This document shows positions 1 to 8,712 of a stretch of DNA of 64,000 nucleotides, in pieces. Location of the stretch: NCBI GenBank assembly GCA_022394755.1, contig JAGFCA010000015.1:62001-126000 (forward strand), read 5' to 3'. Both the position numbers and the translations under genes were made by a program. The notes beneath the pieces were generated by a model, which was not told where the DNA came from, made no database searches, and was given only the letters and a program-made list of their open reading frames with translations. Each line of letters opens with the position of its first letter. Within the stretch, counting starts at the first letter, position 1. Source of the DNA: Candidatus Poribacteria bacterium (GTDB lineage Bacteria; Poribacteria; WGA-4E; WGA-3G).

Positions 1-1083
1 ATTCTCAAATTTTATACTACTAAACGAACATCCGATTAGATTCAATTGTTCTTTAATCGGAACAACGAAACCCATACCGTTGAGTGGATGTGTAACGTCT
101 TCACGACGGAAAGCCATATTAATTGTAACTGATGATGTGTAAGGAATAGTATTAAGTTTTTCTGCTAAAGTAGGTGAAAAATTTCTAATAATTTGGCTTG
201 TACGGGGAGCAGGAAGCGCTATGCAGAGTAAATCTGATTCTAATTTTGTATTTTTTTCAAGAACAATCTCCCAATGAGAGTTGTCATCATTCCGACGAAT
301 TGTTTCAACCTGAGTGTTAAGTTGGATAAATTCTGATAGTTTATCGGCAAGTGTATCCACTAATGTCTGCATCCCGTCTCTGAATGATAAAAACAAGCTA
401 TATCGAGGTCCACTTGTATCTTTGCTCGTTTGGGATGCCTTCTTCTTCTGATTTAAAAGTGCTCTTATGATGCTTCCATGTTCTTTTTCCATTTCCAAAA
501 ATCGAGGGAATGTTGCACTAAGACTTAGATTCTCTGCATCAGAAGTATAGATACCACCTATCATCGGTTGTGCCATCCGTTCAAATGCTTCAATACCAAG
601 ACGACGTCTAACGAAATCTGCAACCGACTCATCATCAGAATTTTCTTTTGCTGATATAAAAAGGTCTAATAATATACGTAGTTTACCTTTCAAACTGAAT
701 ATTGGTGTTTTTATAAAAGGTAGAAAAGACCCGGGTGCCATCATGTAAAATCCCTCTGGCACCGGAACAAGCTTATTTTTTCGTACAACGAAGCTTCTTC
801 TGACTTTGGAATTTGTGCCAATGAAGTGTTCATCAATCCCGAGTTCTTCACATAACGCCTTTCCCCACGGTTTTGTTGATATGAATGCATCTGGACCGTG
901 TTCAATTACAAAACCATCTCGATGTTCTGTATGTATAATACCACCAACTCTGTTCCCAGCCTCAAGAATCTTTAATTCAAGAGGGATTTTTCTCTTTTTT
1001 GCTTCAGTGCTTAGTCGATAGGCAGCTGTTAATCCAGTAATTCCACCTCCGATTACGATGGCACGTTTGTGTGGTTGCGTCAT
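1..1083 (-). CDS. hemY: Protoporphyrinogen/coproporphyrinogen oxidase (HemY type), 3' part beyond window
   Basis: FAD-dependent six-electron oxidase of late haem synthesis, converting a porphyrinogen to the porphyrin. The reading frame is open from the ATG at 1083 to the left edge (361 codons), so the C-terminus is missing. A dinucleotide-binding glycine motif (VIGGGITGL) lies at residues 10-18, followed by an ILEAGNRVGG-type stretch that binds the FAD ribose. Later segments (RRRLGIEAFERMAQPMIGGI and the IGCSFSSIKF stretch at the edge) match the family. It is the last visible gene of the hemE - MBL - hemH - hemY run, 181 bp behind hemH. Whether it acts on protoporphyrinogen or coproporphyrinogen cannot be decided here. 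Confidence 0.93.
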   Translation of the reverse strand, partial: MTQPHKRAIVIGGGITGLTAAYRLSTEAKKRKIPLELKILEAGNRVGGIIHTEHRDGFVIEHGPDAFISTKPWGKALCEELGIDEHFIGTNSKVRRSFVVRKNKLVPVPEGFYMMAPGSFLPFIKTPIFSLKGKLRILLDLFISAKENSDDESVADFVRRRLGIEAFERMAQPMIGGIYTSDAENLSLSATFPRFLEMEKEHGSIIRALLNQKKKASQTSKDTSGPRYSLFLSFRDGMQTLVDTLADKLSEFIQLNTQVETIRRNDDNSHWEIVLEKNTKLESDLLCIALPAPRTSQIIRNFSPTLAEKLNTIPYTSSVTINMAFRREDVTHPLNGMGFVVPIKEQLNLIGCSFSSIKFEN

Positions 1084-1264
1084 ATATTTTAGTTGGAATA
1101 GGATAATTATATGAGGGAGTAGTTAGGTTTTCTTCTACATGTCTTCACGATTCAACGCCGATGAGAATAATCTATTGTTATGGCTTGGATTACTCAATAA
1201 TCAAACCATTCAAAACTATCTCATAATAAAACCATGTTCTGTATAACAAACCTTAGATTCTGAA

Positions 1265-2206
1265 CTATTTTGATTTCTCACAGACAAAATCTGCTAACAT
1301 GGAGATAAAATTTGGATGATCCCCAACAGTTTGTGCTCGTATAAAATCAATACCGTGCTCTTCTGCAATTTCTCTCGCTTCAATATCAAGATCGTATAAC
1401 ACTTCGACATGATCACATAGAAAACCGATAGGGGAAACAACAACGGTATCAATACCTTGCTCATTTTTTGTTTCCAAAAGATTATTGATATCGGGTTGTA
1501 CCCAAGGAATAGGGCTGTTTTCTACCTCACTCTGATATGCTAATGTGTAGTCTGATTTGGCTAACATCTCTGTTGTTGCTTCGGCAGTTTCTCTAAACTG
1601 TTGGGTGTATTGTGAATTATCAGCTGCAGACTGTGGAATAGAATGTGCAGTAAAAATGAGATCGGCTTTCTCGAACTTAGCCCCACATGCTGTTTTAATT
1701 AAATCGGCAATTGCACTAACATACCCATCGTGTGTATACCAAGGGTCAAGGTAATCAATTGTAATCTTTGTATTCTCAAGTGCATCAATACCTTTCTGGA
1801 CTGCATTTTGATACCAATCCCAACTTACTTTGGCTTGGTGTGGTGCCATGATAATCCCCAAAATATCACGGTGTCCTTTTTGTGCCATTTCAGCAATTAC
1901 TTCGCTTAGATATGGTGTCCAATGTCTGAAACCAGCATATACTGGTAATGGTAAATTCCGTTCTTCTAAGGTATTTTGAAGGGCTTTAGCTTGTGTATAA
2001 GTTAATTCGTTGAATGGAGAAAACCCACCTAATTTAACATAATGAGTTGAGATATCTCTAACTCGTTCTTTTTGTGAATCTGCATCACCTGCAATTCCTT
2101 CAACAAAACAGTATGCTTCCCCAGGACAAGAGTTTGTCTCATATTTTTTACAGCATCCAGGAGTTGGTCCACCAAATGCTACAAGTAATACACTATCATA
2201 TTTCAT
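1265..2206 (-). CDS. hemH: Ferrochelatase
   Basis: Inserts Fe2+ into protoporphyrin IX (or coproporphyrin III) in the final part of haem synthesis. The 313-residue length fits the soluble Bacillus-type class. Catalytic His188 lies in TAHSIP and the conserved acidic residue Glu268 in DHVEVLYD; GGFSPFN (60-66) is the usual early motif. Unusually, residues 18-33 hold four cysteines (C18, C19, C27, C33) in a region where textbook ferrochelatases have no such cluster. The start at 2206 is supported by an AGGAGAT ribosome site that overlaps the stop of the upstream MBL gene, which implies translational coupling. Confidence 0.94.
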   Translation of the reverse strand: MKYDSVLLVAFGGPTPGCCKKYETNSCPGEAYCFVEGIAGDADSQKERVRDISTHYVKLGGFSPFNELTYTQAKALQNTLEERNLPLPVYAGFRHWTPYLSEVIAEMAQKGHRDILGIIMAPHQAKVSWDWYQNAVQKGIDALENTKITIDYLDPWYTHDGYVSAIADLIKTACGAKFEKADLIFTAHSIPQSAADNSQYTQQFRETAEATTEMLAKSDYTLAYQSEVENSPIPWVQPDINNLLETKNEQGIDTVVVSPIGFLCDHVEVLYDLDIEAREIAEEHGIDFIRAQTVGDHPNFISMLADFVCEKSK

Positions 2207-2214
2207 ATCATCTC

Positions 2215-3672
2215 CTATGCCATCTTTGCAAATTGTGCTGGCATGAATGTCGGATCAGTTTTAACTGCCTGTGAAAATGCTTCAAGAGCGAGAGTTTCAT
2301 CACCGTTTGTCCGGTGTGCCAATCCAATTGAAAAATAAGCTTGGGCAAGTTTTGTACCCTCAAGACCACTAACTAAAGCCTTATATATGGATTCTACACC
2401 AAGAGTAGGATCGTCTCCATTCCTGAAGGATGAAAGTATATGATTATATCCGAATAAAAGATGTGCAGGGGCAAATTCAGGATCTAATTCAAGTGCGGTG
2501 TTCATAGCCTGTTTTGCTTCAAAGAAAAAATCACCTTTCTCTAATACACTCGATACTGTTCTGGATGCTTGTATAAGAGTATCCGCGTATTCAGTCCATG
2601 CTTCTGGCAGGTTAGAGAATTTCTCAGTAGCACTTTTCATAATGGCAATCGCTAATCCTAAGTCATCCCCTTCTGCAACTTCTTCTGCTGTTTCCCGATA
2701 CACATCGAAGTTTTCTAATTCTTTTGTTCTTTTGCGGAGTTCTTCTATATCTGCTGATGGAATTGCAGAAGGTTTAAAGTGTTGCCAACCGGGTTCAGGA
2801 TCATCAATTAATCCTCTGTAGACCCGTAGAATAGCATAACGTGGTGTTCCCCACACCTCAGCTATTTCACTGATCCAATCTGGCATGTTGGATTCCATAT
2901 CATTTAATATTTCTAATAGAGAAAGTTCCTGTTCAACACGTTTACGTACTTCTGTAATGAAATATAATTCAATTTTAAGAAGCAAATCAATCTCTGCATC
3001 GTGGGCTAAAGGGCCATGTCCCGGCAGTACATGTTTAGGTGAATATGTTCGAAGTTCCTTAATTGTATTTATCCAATCGTGATCTGCCATTAACCCTTCA
3101 TTCATTACAGGCTGCCCAAAAATCGGAAAACTTCCTGTCATAACGGTATCCCCTGAAACAATGCAACCTTCTGCAGGAATCCTAATTGCAGTAGCATCAT
3201 CGGTTTCTGCCTTCCCTAAGTGGACAAGATGTAAGGGTTGATTACCTAAATCCAGTTCCATTTCATGCTCAAATGTCTGGTGTGGCAGAAATGGTGCATC
3301 TCCAAGGCTAAATCCACGAGATCGAAGGAAAGCCTCCTGACGAGGAGCCCGATTCACCATAAAATCTTTGGTTAATTCTCGAGCTACAACTGTTGCCCCC
3401 TCTTGTTGAAAAATTGTATTGCCATTTGTATGATCCCAGTGATAATGTGTATTGATGGCAAACTGAATCGGTTTATCGGTAACTGATCTAATAGCTGCAA
3501 GTAGGCGTTTTCCCATCATTTGGTTTACTTGAGTATCAATTACAGCAACACCATTATCACCTATAATAATTGAGGAGTTTACAATATTACGAAATAGATA
3601 TACCCGTTCTGTTACTTGAACCAGATTTCCATATTGGCGAGGAGCAAAAGGATTCTCTTGTATATTATTCAT
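2215..3672 (-). CDS. MBL-fold metallo-hydrolase with C-terminal TPR region
   Basis: The N-terminal half is a metallo-beta-lactamase fold with the zinc motif HxHxDH at residues 76-81 (THYHWDH), a later SGDT aspartate and a PGHGP histidine. Residues from about 350 look like tetratricopeptide helices (ALELDPEFAPAHLLFGYN, ALEAFSQAVKTDPTFMPAQF). The substrate is not identifiable; similar proteins are often annotated as quinoprotein-relay or alkyl-sulfatase-like hydrolases. It is wedged between hemE and hemH: its ATG overlaps the hemE stop (ATGA) and its stop overlaps the hemH ribosome site. It is therefore cotranslated with haem enzymes and may serve haem or porphyrin handling (inference). No signal peptide is seen. 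Confidence 0.82.
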   Translation of the reverse strand: MNNIQENPFAPRQYGNLVQVTERVYLFRNIVNSSIIIGDNGVAVIDTQVNQMMGKRLLAAIRSVTDKPIQFAINTHYHWDHTNGNTIFQQEGATVVARELTKDFMVNRAPRQEAFLRSRGFSLGDAPFLPHQTFEHEMELDLGNQPLHLVHLGKAETDDATAIRIPAEGCIVSGDTVMTGSFPIFGQPVMNEGLMADHDWINTIKELRTYSPKHVLPGHGPLAHDAEIDLLLKIELYFITEVRKRVEQELSLLEILNDMESNMPDWISEIAEVWGTPRYAILRVYRGLIDDPEPGWQHFKPSAIPSADIEELRKRTKELENFDVYRETAEEVAEGDDLGLAIAIMKSATEKFSNLPEAWTEYADTLIQASRTVSSVLEKGDFFFEAKQAMNTALELDPEFAPAHLLFGYNHILSSFRNGDDPTLGVESIYKALVSGLEGTKLAQAYFSIGLAHRTNGDETLALEAFSQAVKTDPTFMPAQFAKMA

Positions 3673-4760
3673 TTATCTTCCTTAAAACTTTTTGCAACTT
3701 TCACAAAATGTTCTACATTTTCAAAAGGTGTATCTCTATGAAGTCCATGGCTTAAATTTAATATATGACCTACCTTCCCACCTTGTTCTAAACAGGTATG
3801 AACTACATCAGTTATATCAGAAATTGATCCATCTCTAAGTATATCGTTATCGACATTTCCTTGTATTGCAATCTTGTCATTAACTTCGGCTTTCACTTTC
3901 TTCAGATTCAAACATTTCCCAATACTTAATACATTAGCTCCACTATCGCGCATTAGATCAATATAAGGACATTCTTTAGCAAATAGAATTGCTGGCGCTT
4001 GTGAATTTATGGCAGAGAAAATTCGCTGATGGTAAGGCAAGGCAAATGTTTTGTAATTTTCACTGGATAGGACATCTGCGATAGATTCGAATAATTGAAC
4101 AATCTGAACACCTTGACTTATCTGAAAATTTAGATATTGTATAGTCATTTCAGTCAACTTATCTAATAAGCAATGCATTAAATCGGGTTCAGATTTCATC
4201 ATTTCGAAAACAGGTTTAGCTTTATCTGATATTCCTTCACCTTTTTTCATTGGACTCTCTCCAGCTATAAGAAAAAAGGCAAGTGTTAAGGGAGCACCTG
4301 CGAAACCAATTAAAGGCAATTCACCATTCAGCGTTTCTCGTAGTGTGTGTATGACATTCCCAGTGTATTCCAATTGTATCTCTGGATTGTCAAGAGGTTT
4401 AAGTCCGTCAATTTGTTCTTTCTTACGTATGGGTGGATTTAAGTAGGGACCAGGATCAAACCGGAAATACGTCCCCATTGACGCGAGTGGAGTCAGAATA
4501 TCTTTATATACTATTATTGCGTCAACACCAATTCGTTTTGGTAGGAGTGATATTTCAACAGCTAACTCTACATCGGTGTGAGGATCGGGACCAGGACAAG
4601 TCCGGAAAAGTCGTTCTAATGGAAGGTTTGTCTCTTGTCGTATCTTACGATATAATGGATCTGATCTACCGGCTTGGCGCATCATCCAAACTGGTACCCG
4701 TTCCACAGGAAGACAATTTGCTGCCCGAAGAAGTAGGTCGTTTTGTGGTTTTTGTTCCAT
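3669..4760 (-). CDS. hemE: Uroporphyrinogen decarboxylase
   Basis: Decarboxylates the four acetate side chains of uroporphyrinogen III to give coproporphyrinogen III in the cytoplasm. The diagnostic PVWMMRQAGR motif is at residues 23-32, with GFAGAPLTLA (substrate pocket) and the C-terminal LSHGLHRDTP motif also present. The 363-residue length is normal. It is the first gene of the haem run on this strand and overlaps the next gene by 4 bp (ATGA), the usual sign of translational coupling. The gap to the upstream small membrane protein gene is about 90 bp, so the operon promoter may lie there; none is obvious. Confidence 0.97.
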   Translation of the reverse strand: MEQKPQNDLLLRAANCLPVERVPVWMMRQAGRSDPLYRKIRQETNLPLERLFRTCPGPDPHTDVELAVEISLLPKRIGVDAIIVYKDILTPLASMGTYFRFDPGPYLNPPIRKKEQIDGLKPLDNPEIQLEYTGNVIHTLRETLNGELPLIGFAGAPLTLAFFLIAGESPMKKGEGISDKAKPVFEMMKSEPDLMHCLLDKLTEMTIQYLNFQISQGVQIVQLFESIADVLSSENYKTFALPYHQRIFSAINSQAPAILFAKECPYIDLMRDSGANVLSIGKCLNLKKVKAEVNDKIAIQGNVDNDILRDGSISDITDVVHTCLEQGGKVGHILNLSHGLHRDTPFENVEHFVKVAKSFKEDK

Positions 4761-4852
4761 GTTTAATGGATATACCTTTACCGCGCTTTAAAATTGAAGT
4801 AGGATTGATATGAAGTCTATAAACATTTAGCAAAATATAATTACGCTAAAGT

Positions 4853-5218
4853 TTATTCAGATAGATTTCCTCTTTCCGATATACGTTTTTTCTGGTATCT
4901 CTCTATAAGCTGTCTTAATTTTGCAAAACTCTTCACGTTTTTCATGATTCTTCCACTTTCTCTTTCTTCAAGATATAGTAAGAATCCCATAAGATATAGA
5001 CTACAAATGAACAGTACAAAACCAGAACAACACTGGACTAATGCCACATGGTTAGAGAAATTTAAGCTTATGTATGGGGTGACAGTCGCATCATCATTTA
5101 ATTCATTTGTTGACTCTTGTTCAGGCCAATCAATTGAAACAAGGTCACCCCATCCAGTAATACCTAGTGAGAGAAATACTATTGATAAAGCAAAAACCAG
5201 AAAGAACGGAATCCCCAT
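4853..5218 (-). CDS. Small hypothetical membrane protein
   Basis: I do not recognise this 121-residue protein. It has a hydrophobic N-terminal segment (about residues 3-23), an acidic, probably extracytoplasmic loop containing WPEQESTNELNDD, a second membrane segment (about 57-80) and a basic C-terminal tail (residues 87-115) likely to be cytoplasmic. It lies 12 bp downstream of the dehydrogenase gene on the same strand, so it is probably cotranscribed. No clear ribosome-binding site precedes the ATG, which would fit translation coupled to the upstream gene. It could be a real but lineage-specific gene; no catalytic motif is seen. Confidence 0.6.
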   Translation of the reverse strand: MGIPFFLVFALSIVFLSLGITGWGDLVSIDWPEQESTNELNDDATVTPYISLNFSNHVALVQCCSGFVLFICSLYLMGFLLYLEERESGRIMKNVKSFAKLRQLIERYQKKRISERGNLSE

Positions 5219-5230
5219 AAACTATACCAA

Positions 5231-6301
5231 TTAAGAAGATACTTTTACCAACCCTTTTGTACAACCATCTTCTCTGTTACGAACTTTCGTGATACCATCA
5301 ACAAGTGAATCAAGAGGAAATTCATGACTTATGATTTTATCCATATCAACATCTCCACTTGAAATGAGTTGTACCGCTTCTTCCCATGTATTTGGTGCTA
5401 ACCAAGAATATCTGATTGTCTTATCCATAAGGATAGTATCAAGTATAGGAACTTGCATCACATCTGTATCCCCGGGAAGGCCGAAGATTACGATTGTTGC
5501 GTGTCGTCCAGTAACCTCAAGTGCAGTATGAATAGCATCAAGGGAACTTGTTGCGGTAATAGCTCTATCAGCCAATTCTCCATTATTCAGATCTTCAATC
5601 AATGCACCAAGATCTTCTACATAGTGAGGGGAATCAGTGTCTTTGACATTGACTACTACATCTGCTCCGAGATCTTTACCACAATCAAGACGATAGTCAC
5701 GTGTACCAACAAGTAGTACGTTTTTCAATCCACGGCTCTTCAATACTTGTACCATCATTAAACCGATTGGACCAGGACCAAAAACCACAGCTGTTTGTCC
5801 TTCTTCTGCATTGAGATTATTTACTGCATAGAGGCCACATGCGAGTGGTTCGGTAAGAGCACCTTGATCATACGTAACGTTATCAGGTAGTCTAACTGTC
5901 CAACGATAATCAGAAACAGCATATTCAGCGAAACCACCATCTACACCTACACCTAATACACGCTTTTCAGGACATAGGTTGGAGAGTCCTTTTTTACTCC
6001 AAGATGATTCAGGGTTGGATTGTACAGGGTTAACTACAACGCGATCACCAACCTTAAAGCCACCAGTTTTTTCTGCTTCGTTTCCTACTTCAACGACTTC
6101 ACCTGTAAATTCATGTCCGAGAATTAAAGGACCTTTTCCATCGTCAGTTTCAAGTGAACTGTTTCCAAAATAGTATGCCACATCTGATCCACAGATGCCA
6201 ACTGAACGCACTTGAACCAATAGATCTGTATCGGACGGATCGGGTACTGGTCTATCTTCAAGATTCATTGATTCAGGTTCATAGAATATTTGCGATTTCA
6301 T
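5231..6301 (-). CDS. Zinc-type alcohol/polyol dehydrogenase (MDR superfamily)
   Basis: A medium-chain NAD(P)-dependent dehydrogenase related to sorbitol/threonine dehydrogenases. Catalytic zinc ligands are visible as C37 (GICGSD) and H63-E64 (GHEF), and the Rossmann motif is GPGPIGLM near residue 175. The lobe that normally holds a second, structural zinc through four cysteines keeps only C110, so that metal site appears lost. A strong TAAGGAGG ribosome site precedes the ATG. Just upstream is an operator-like palindrome overlapping a plausible promoter, suggesting inducible control. Substrate unknown; a sugar alcohol or sugar acid would suit the sugar-catabolic content elsewhere in the window. 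Confidence 0.88.
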   Translation of the reverse strand: MKSQIFYEPESMNLEDRPVPDPSDTDLLVQVRSVGICGSDVAYYFGNSSLETDDGKGPLILGHEFTGEVVEVGNEAEKTGGFKVGDRVVVNPVQSNPESSWSKKGLSNLCPEKRVLGVGVDGGFAEYAVSDYRWTVRLPDNVTYDQGALTEPLACGLYAVNNLNAEEGQTAVVFGPGPIGLMMVQVLKSRGLKNVLLVGTRDYRLDCGKDLGADVVVNVKDTDSPHYVEDLGALIEDLNNGELADRAITATSSLDAIHTALEVTGRHATIVIFGLPGDTDVMQVPILDTILMDKTIRYSWLAPNTWEEAVQLISSGDVDMDKIISHEFPLDSLVDGITKVRNREDGCTKGLVKVSS

Positions 6302-6328
6302 TTTATACCTCCTTATATGAACACTGTT

Positions 6329-6357
6329 AGTGTATCATATCGATACAAAAGATACAA
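6329..6357 (-). promoter_or_regulatory. Candidate promoter with overlapping operator-like palindrome
   Basis: On the minus strand TTGTAT (6352-6357) and TACACT (6329-6334) are separated by 17 bp, 28 bp before the dehydrogenase start. The palindrome TGTATCATATCGATACA (6331-6347) covers the -10 side, and a further GATACA half site lies at 6351-6356. The geometry suits a dimeric repressor of GntR or LacI type, but no regulator gene is adjacent. Confidence 0.4.
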
Positions 6358-6370
6358 TGTAATTCCTTAA

Positions 6371-6463
6371 TATGGGTGTGTAAACTTTTTGGCACTTTAC
6401 ACCTACAATAGTTTGGGAAATTTCAGAAAGGGACAATCAAATAAAACTGTCCAAACTATAGTA
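6371..6463. repeat. Short MITE-like inverted-repeat element
   Basis: The sequence from TACAATAGTTTGG (6404) to CCAAACTATAGTA (ending 6463) forms terminal inverted repeats around a roughly 35 bp core. The same termini occur around 38574-38798 and, decayed, around 44791-44949. The preceding 6371-6400 block matches the left end of the element at 26307, so two repeat families abut here. Confidence 0.6.
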
Positions 6464-6465
6464 TA

Positions 6466-7308
6466 TTACAATATATATTTACTTACTAAAAATAAATAGC
6501 GACTGCAGAACTCTCCCATGAGTACTGTTATGATGGCTATAAAGAGAAATCCTGTTGCTGCACGTGTTGCCCCCAACTCATCGCGGGCAACAGACTTTGG
6601 TCGTAGACAATCCCATGTAATAATATAAAGTAGAAGTGTAGCAGCAAAACCCAACCCTATTCGCATATATAAGATCAATTTAATATGGAAACTAAAAAGC
6701 ATTGTATTTTCGGTATGCGGTCTAAAAAACAGACTCAGACAGAACAGGACTATAGATACAATGAGTACAACTAACAGTGTTGTATTATACCTTCTTAATA
6801 AATGTACAGGTAATTCAGGTGTTACAAGATACCAATGACCAAACCACATCCCAGTATGAACTATACCCAGAAGTCCTGATGAAACAAGGAATTGGGTTGG
6901 TAAGAAAAAGTGTATTACCGGTAACTGTACCTGATTAGTATAGGTCAAGGCACTTATAATAATCAAACCGCACCCGCAAATTGAACCACCACTAAAAAGT
7001 AACAATCTGATAAATGAATTTTTGAACCACCAACTTATAGTATAAGCTAAAAGCAATAAGAAAAAAACGACTATCAGTATTGCTTCTGTATCTTGTAAGT
7101 TTAAGAAAAAATTATATATAGTTACATCATGATTATGTAGGTATAGATTTGCACATCTTGCTAACCCTAAAACAAGAAGATATATTCCACCCATAAGACG
7201 GTAGAAGTTCGCCCCTACTACACCTTTAGGTATTAATAAAAGTAAGACAAAACCACCAACTGATAGTTGTGTAAATACAAGGTAGAAAATTTCGCTGATA
7301 CTAAACAT
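6466..7308 (-). CDS. Multi-pass integral membrane protein of unknown function
   Basis: A 280-residue, strongly hydrophobic protein with about eight membrane-spanning segments and short loops. Several histidines lie in or near helices (for example near residues 60, 135, 155 and 205). Its general look recalls membrane anchor subunits of respiratory enzymes (NrfD/DmsC-like), but no diagnostic motif confirms this. It lies just downstream of the terminator that ends the ribosomal protein operon on the same strand, where rpoB would usually be. No ribosome-binding site is evident before the ATG. The function is left open. Confidence 0.6.
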   Translation of the reverse strand: MFSISEIFYLVFTQLSVGGFVLLLLIPKGVVGANFYRLMGGIYLLVLGLARCANLYLHNHDVTIYNFFLNLQDTEAILIVVFFLLLLAYTISWWFKNSFIRLLLFSGGSICGCGLIIISALTYTNQVQLPVIHFFLPTQFLVSSGLLGIVHTGMWFGHWYLVTPELPVHLLRRYNTTLLVVLIVSIVLFCLSLFFRPHTENTMLFSFHIKLILYMRIGLGFAATLLLYIITWDCLRPKSVARDELGATRAATGFLFIAIITVLMGEFCSRYLFLVSKYIL

Positions 7309-7312
7309 AGTT

Positions 7313-7348
7313 CAAAAGAAACCCCATTATAGTAAAACCATAATGGGG
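7313..7348 (-). terminator. Rho-independent terminator after rplL
   Basis: Arms at 7322-7330 (CCCCATTAT) and 7340-7348 (ATAATGGGG) form a perfect 9-bp stem. On the minus strand the stem is followed by a T-rich run (TTTCTTTT). It lies about 54 bp downstream of the rplL stop and marks the end of the secE-nusG-rplKAJL operon. Confidence 0.85.
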
Positions 7349-7401
7349 CTCAGATATATAACTATAAGAGGTTACCTTCATAGACGAAGGAGCAATTTAG
7401 G

Positions 7402-7800
7402 TTATAGAATTTCGACTTCTGCACCGACAGCTTCAAGCTGCTCTTTAGTTTTCTCTGCGTCTTCTTTACTGACACCTTCTTGAATTACTACAGGAGCAGA
7501 TTCAACCTTTTCTTTTGCTTCTTTCAAACCAAGACCTGTGATTGCACGTACTTCTTTGATCAGAGGAATCTTCTGTCCACCAACCTCTTTGATTTGTACA
7601 TCAAACTCGGTTTTTTCCGCTGCTTCCTCACCGGCCCCATCTGCAGCAGCACCAGGAGCAGCTGCGACACCAGCAACAGCCATTGCAGGCATTGCTGCAG
7701 CACTAACGCCAAACTTTTCTTCCAAAGCTTTAACCAATTCGGACAGTTCCAAAACTGTCATTTCACTAATCTCATCAATGATTTTTTCTAAATCTGCCAT
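7402..7800 (-). CDS. rplL: 50S ribosomal protein L7/L12
   Basis: The stalk protein that recruits translation GTPases to the ribosome. The N-terminal dimerisation helix (residues 1-30) is followed by an alanine/glycine-rich hinge (about 37-58) and the conserved C-terminal domain with [13 protein letters not shown] chose the ATG at 7800, giving 132 residues starting MADLEKI. The frame also opens at a TTG two codons upstream, but the AGAAAGGA ribosome site is placed for the ATG. It follows rplJ by 28 bp and is the last gene before a strong terminator; rpoB does not follow. Confidence 0.97.
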   Translation of the reverse strand: MADLEKIIDEISEMTVLELSELVKALEEKFGVSAAAMPAMAVAGVAAAPGAAADGAGEEAAEKTEFDVQIKEVGGQKIPLIKEVRAITGLGLKEAKEKVESAPVVIQEGVSKEDAEKTKEQLEAVGAEVEIL

Positions 7801-7828
7801 TTTCAATCCTTTCTGATAAATTACAAGC

Positions 7829-8389
7829 CTATTCAGCGGCTTTCTTTTGTTCGGCGACCTGTGTTAATACAGATGTCACCTGACTAATTGTATTATTTAG
7901 TACATTCACAAACCCTTGAATCGGTGATCCAGTGTTAAGCACATTTACAAGTCCGTATAGAGGTGCACCTATCCCACCAATTGTTTTAGCAATAAGTTGA
8001 TCCTTTGAAGGCATATCTTGCAGCGCTTTAACACCATCTGCATCAATGACTGTTGATCCAAGAATACCACCTTTAACTTTTAAATTTTCATGGTCTTCAA
8101 TAAAATCATACAGCAATTTACTGGATGCAGCAGGATCATCACAACCCGCAAGAGCAGTATTACCTTTTAAGTATGGCGCAATTCCTTCAAGTTCTCTTTC
8201 TTTCGCTACGACATTAATTAAAGTATTCTTACAAACCTTATACTGGATATTGGCATCGCGAAGTCGTTGGCGTAATTCGTTCACTTCAGCGACTGTTAAT
8301 CCTTGAAAATCTGTAAGAAAAATGACATCCGAACTTTCAAAAAGCTCGCGGATTTGTCCAACCTGCTGAACATTAGCTTCATTCGGCAT
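7829..8389 (-). CDS. rplJ: 50S ribosomal protein L10
   Basis: Base of the ribosomal stalk: it binds 23S rRNA through its N-terminal domain and L7/L12 dimers through its C-terminal helix. The sequence shows the family pattern, with [17 protein letters not shown] near the start and [15 protein letters not shown] around residue 50. The 186-residue length is slightly above the usual 165-175. A GTGAAAGGAG ribosome site precedes the ATG at 8389. The 323-bp leader between rplA and rplJ contains an attenuator-like hairpin, consistent with the known autoregulation by L10-L7/L12 binding to its own leader. Confidence 0.97.
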   Translation of the reverse strand: MPNEANVQQVGQIRELFESSDVIFLTDFQGLTVAEVNELRQRLRDANIQYKVCKNTLINVVAKERELEGIAPYLKGNTALAGCDDPAASSKLLYDFIEDHENLKVKGGILGSTVIDADGVKALQDMPSKDQLIAKTIGGIGAPLYGLVNVLNTGSPIQGFVNVLNNTISQVTSVLTQVAEQKKAAE

Positions 8390-8712
8390 AGGTTAGCTCC
8401 TTTCACAATTTGACGATTTCATAAAAAACAGAAAACCCCCAGTTACCTGGAGGCTTGACTCAACTACGGAAAGTAAAATATTATACTACAAAAGTAGTAC
8501 GCAATTAACTCAATCCGAGTCTCGGTAGGTAATTAAGACAAAGCCCCTACTTTCTACAACTCTATTCTTGTATGATAAATACCGTCTTAAACTTAATTCT
8601 GCACTATATACGATATACAGTGCCTCTCCAATCTTTATTGGATAATTTTGATTAAAATCTTCAACTTATATATTCCGATATAACTAATAATTAGTTAGAA
8701 AAAATAAAATAT
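8390..8712 (-). promoter_or_regulatory. Candidate rplJ (L10) leader region
   Basis: No coding frame is supported in this 323-bp gap inside the ribosomal operon. On the minus strand it holds a TAACTAAT/ATTAGTTA hairpin just after rplA, a TACTAC/GTAGTA hairpin near 8480 and the terminator-like hairpin at 8423-8454. Long structured leaders at this position bind the L10-L7/L12 complex in many bacteria. Assignment rests on position and structure; I did not match the L10 leader consensus base by base. Confidence 0.55.
8423..8454 (-). terminator. Attenuator-like hairpin upstream of rplJ
   Basis: On the minus strand CCTCCAG, a GTAA loop and CTGGGGG form a GC-rich stem followed directly by TTTTCTGTTTTTT. 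It sits 34-65 bp before the rplJ start, so it would stop transcription before rplJ unless an alternative fold forms. Confidence 0.7.

Noticed and set aside
4433..4813. 126-codon plus-strand frame opposite hemE
   Set aside because: Antisense shadow of a clearly conserved gene.
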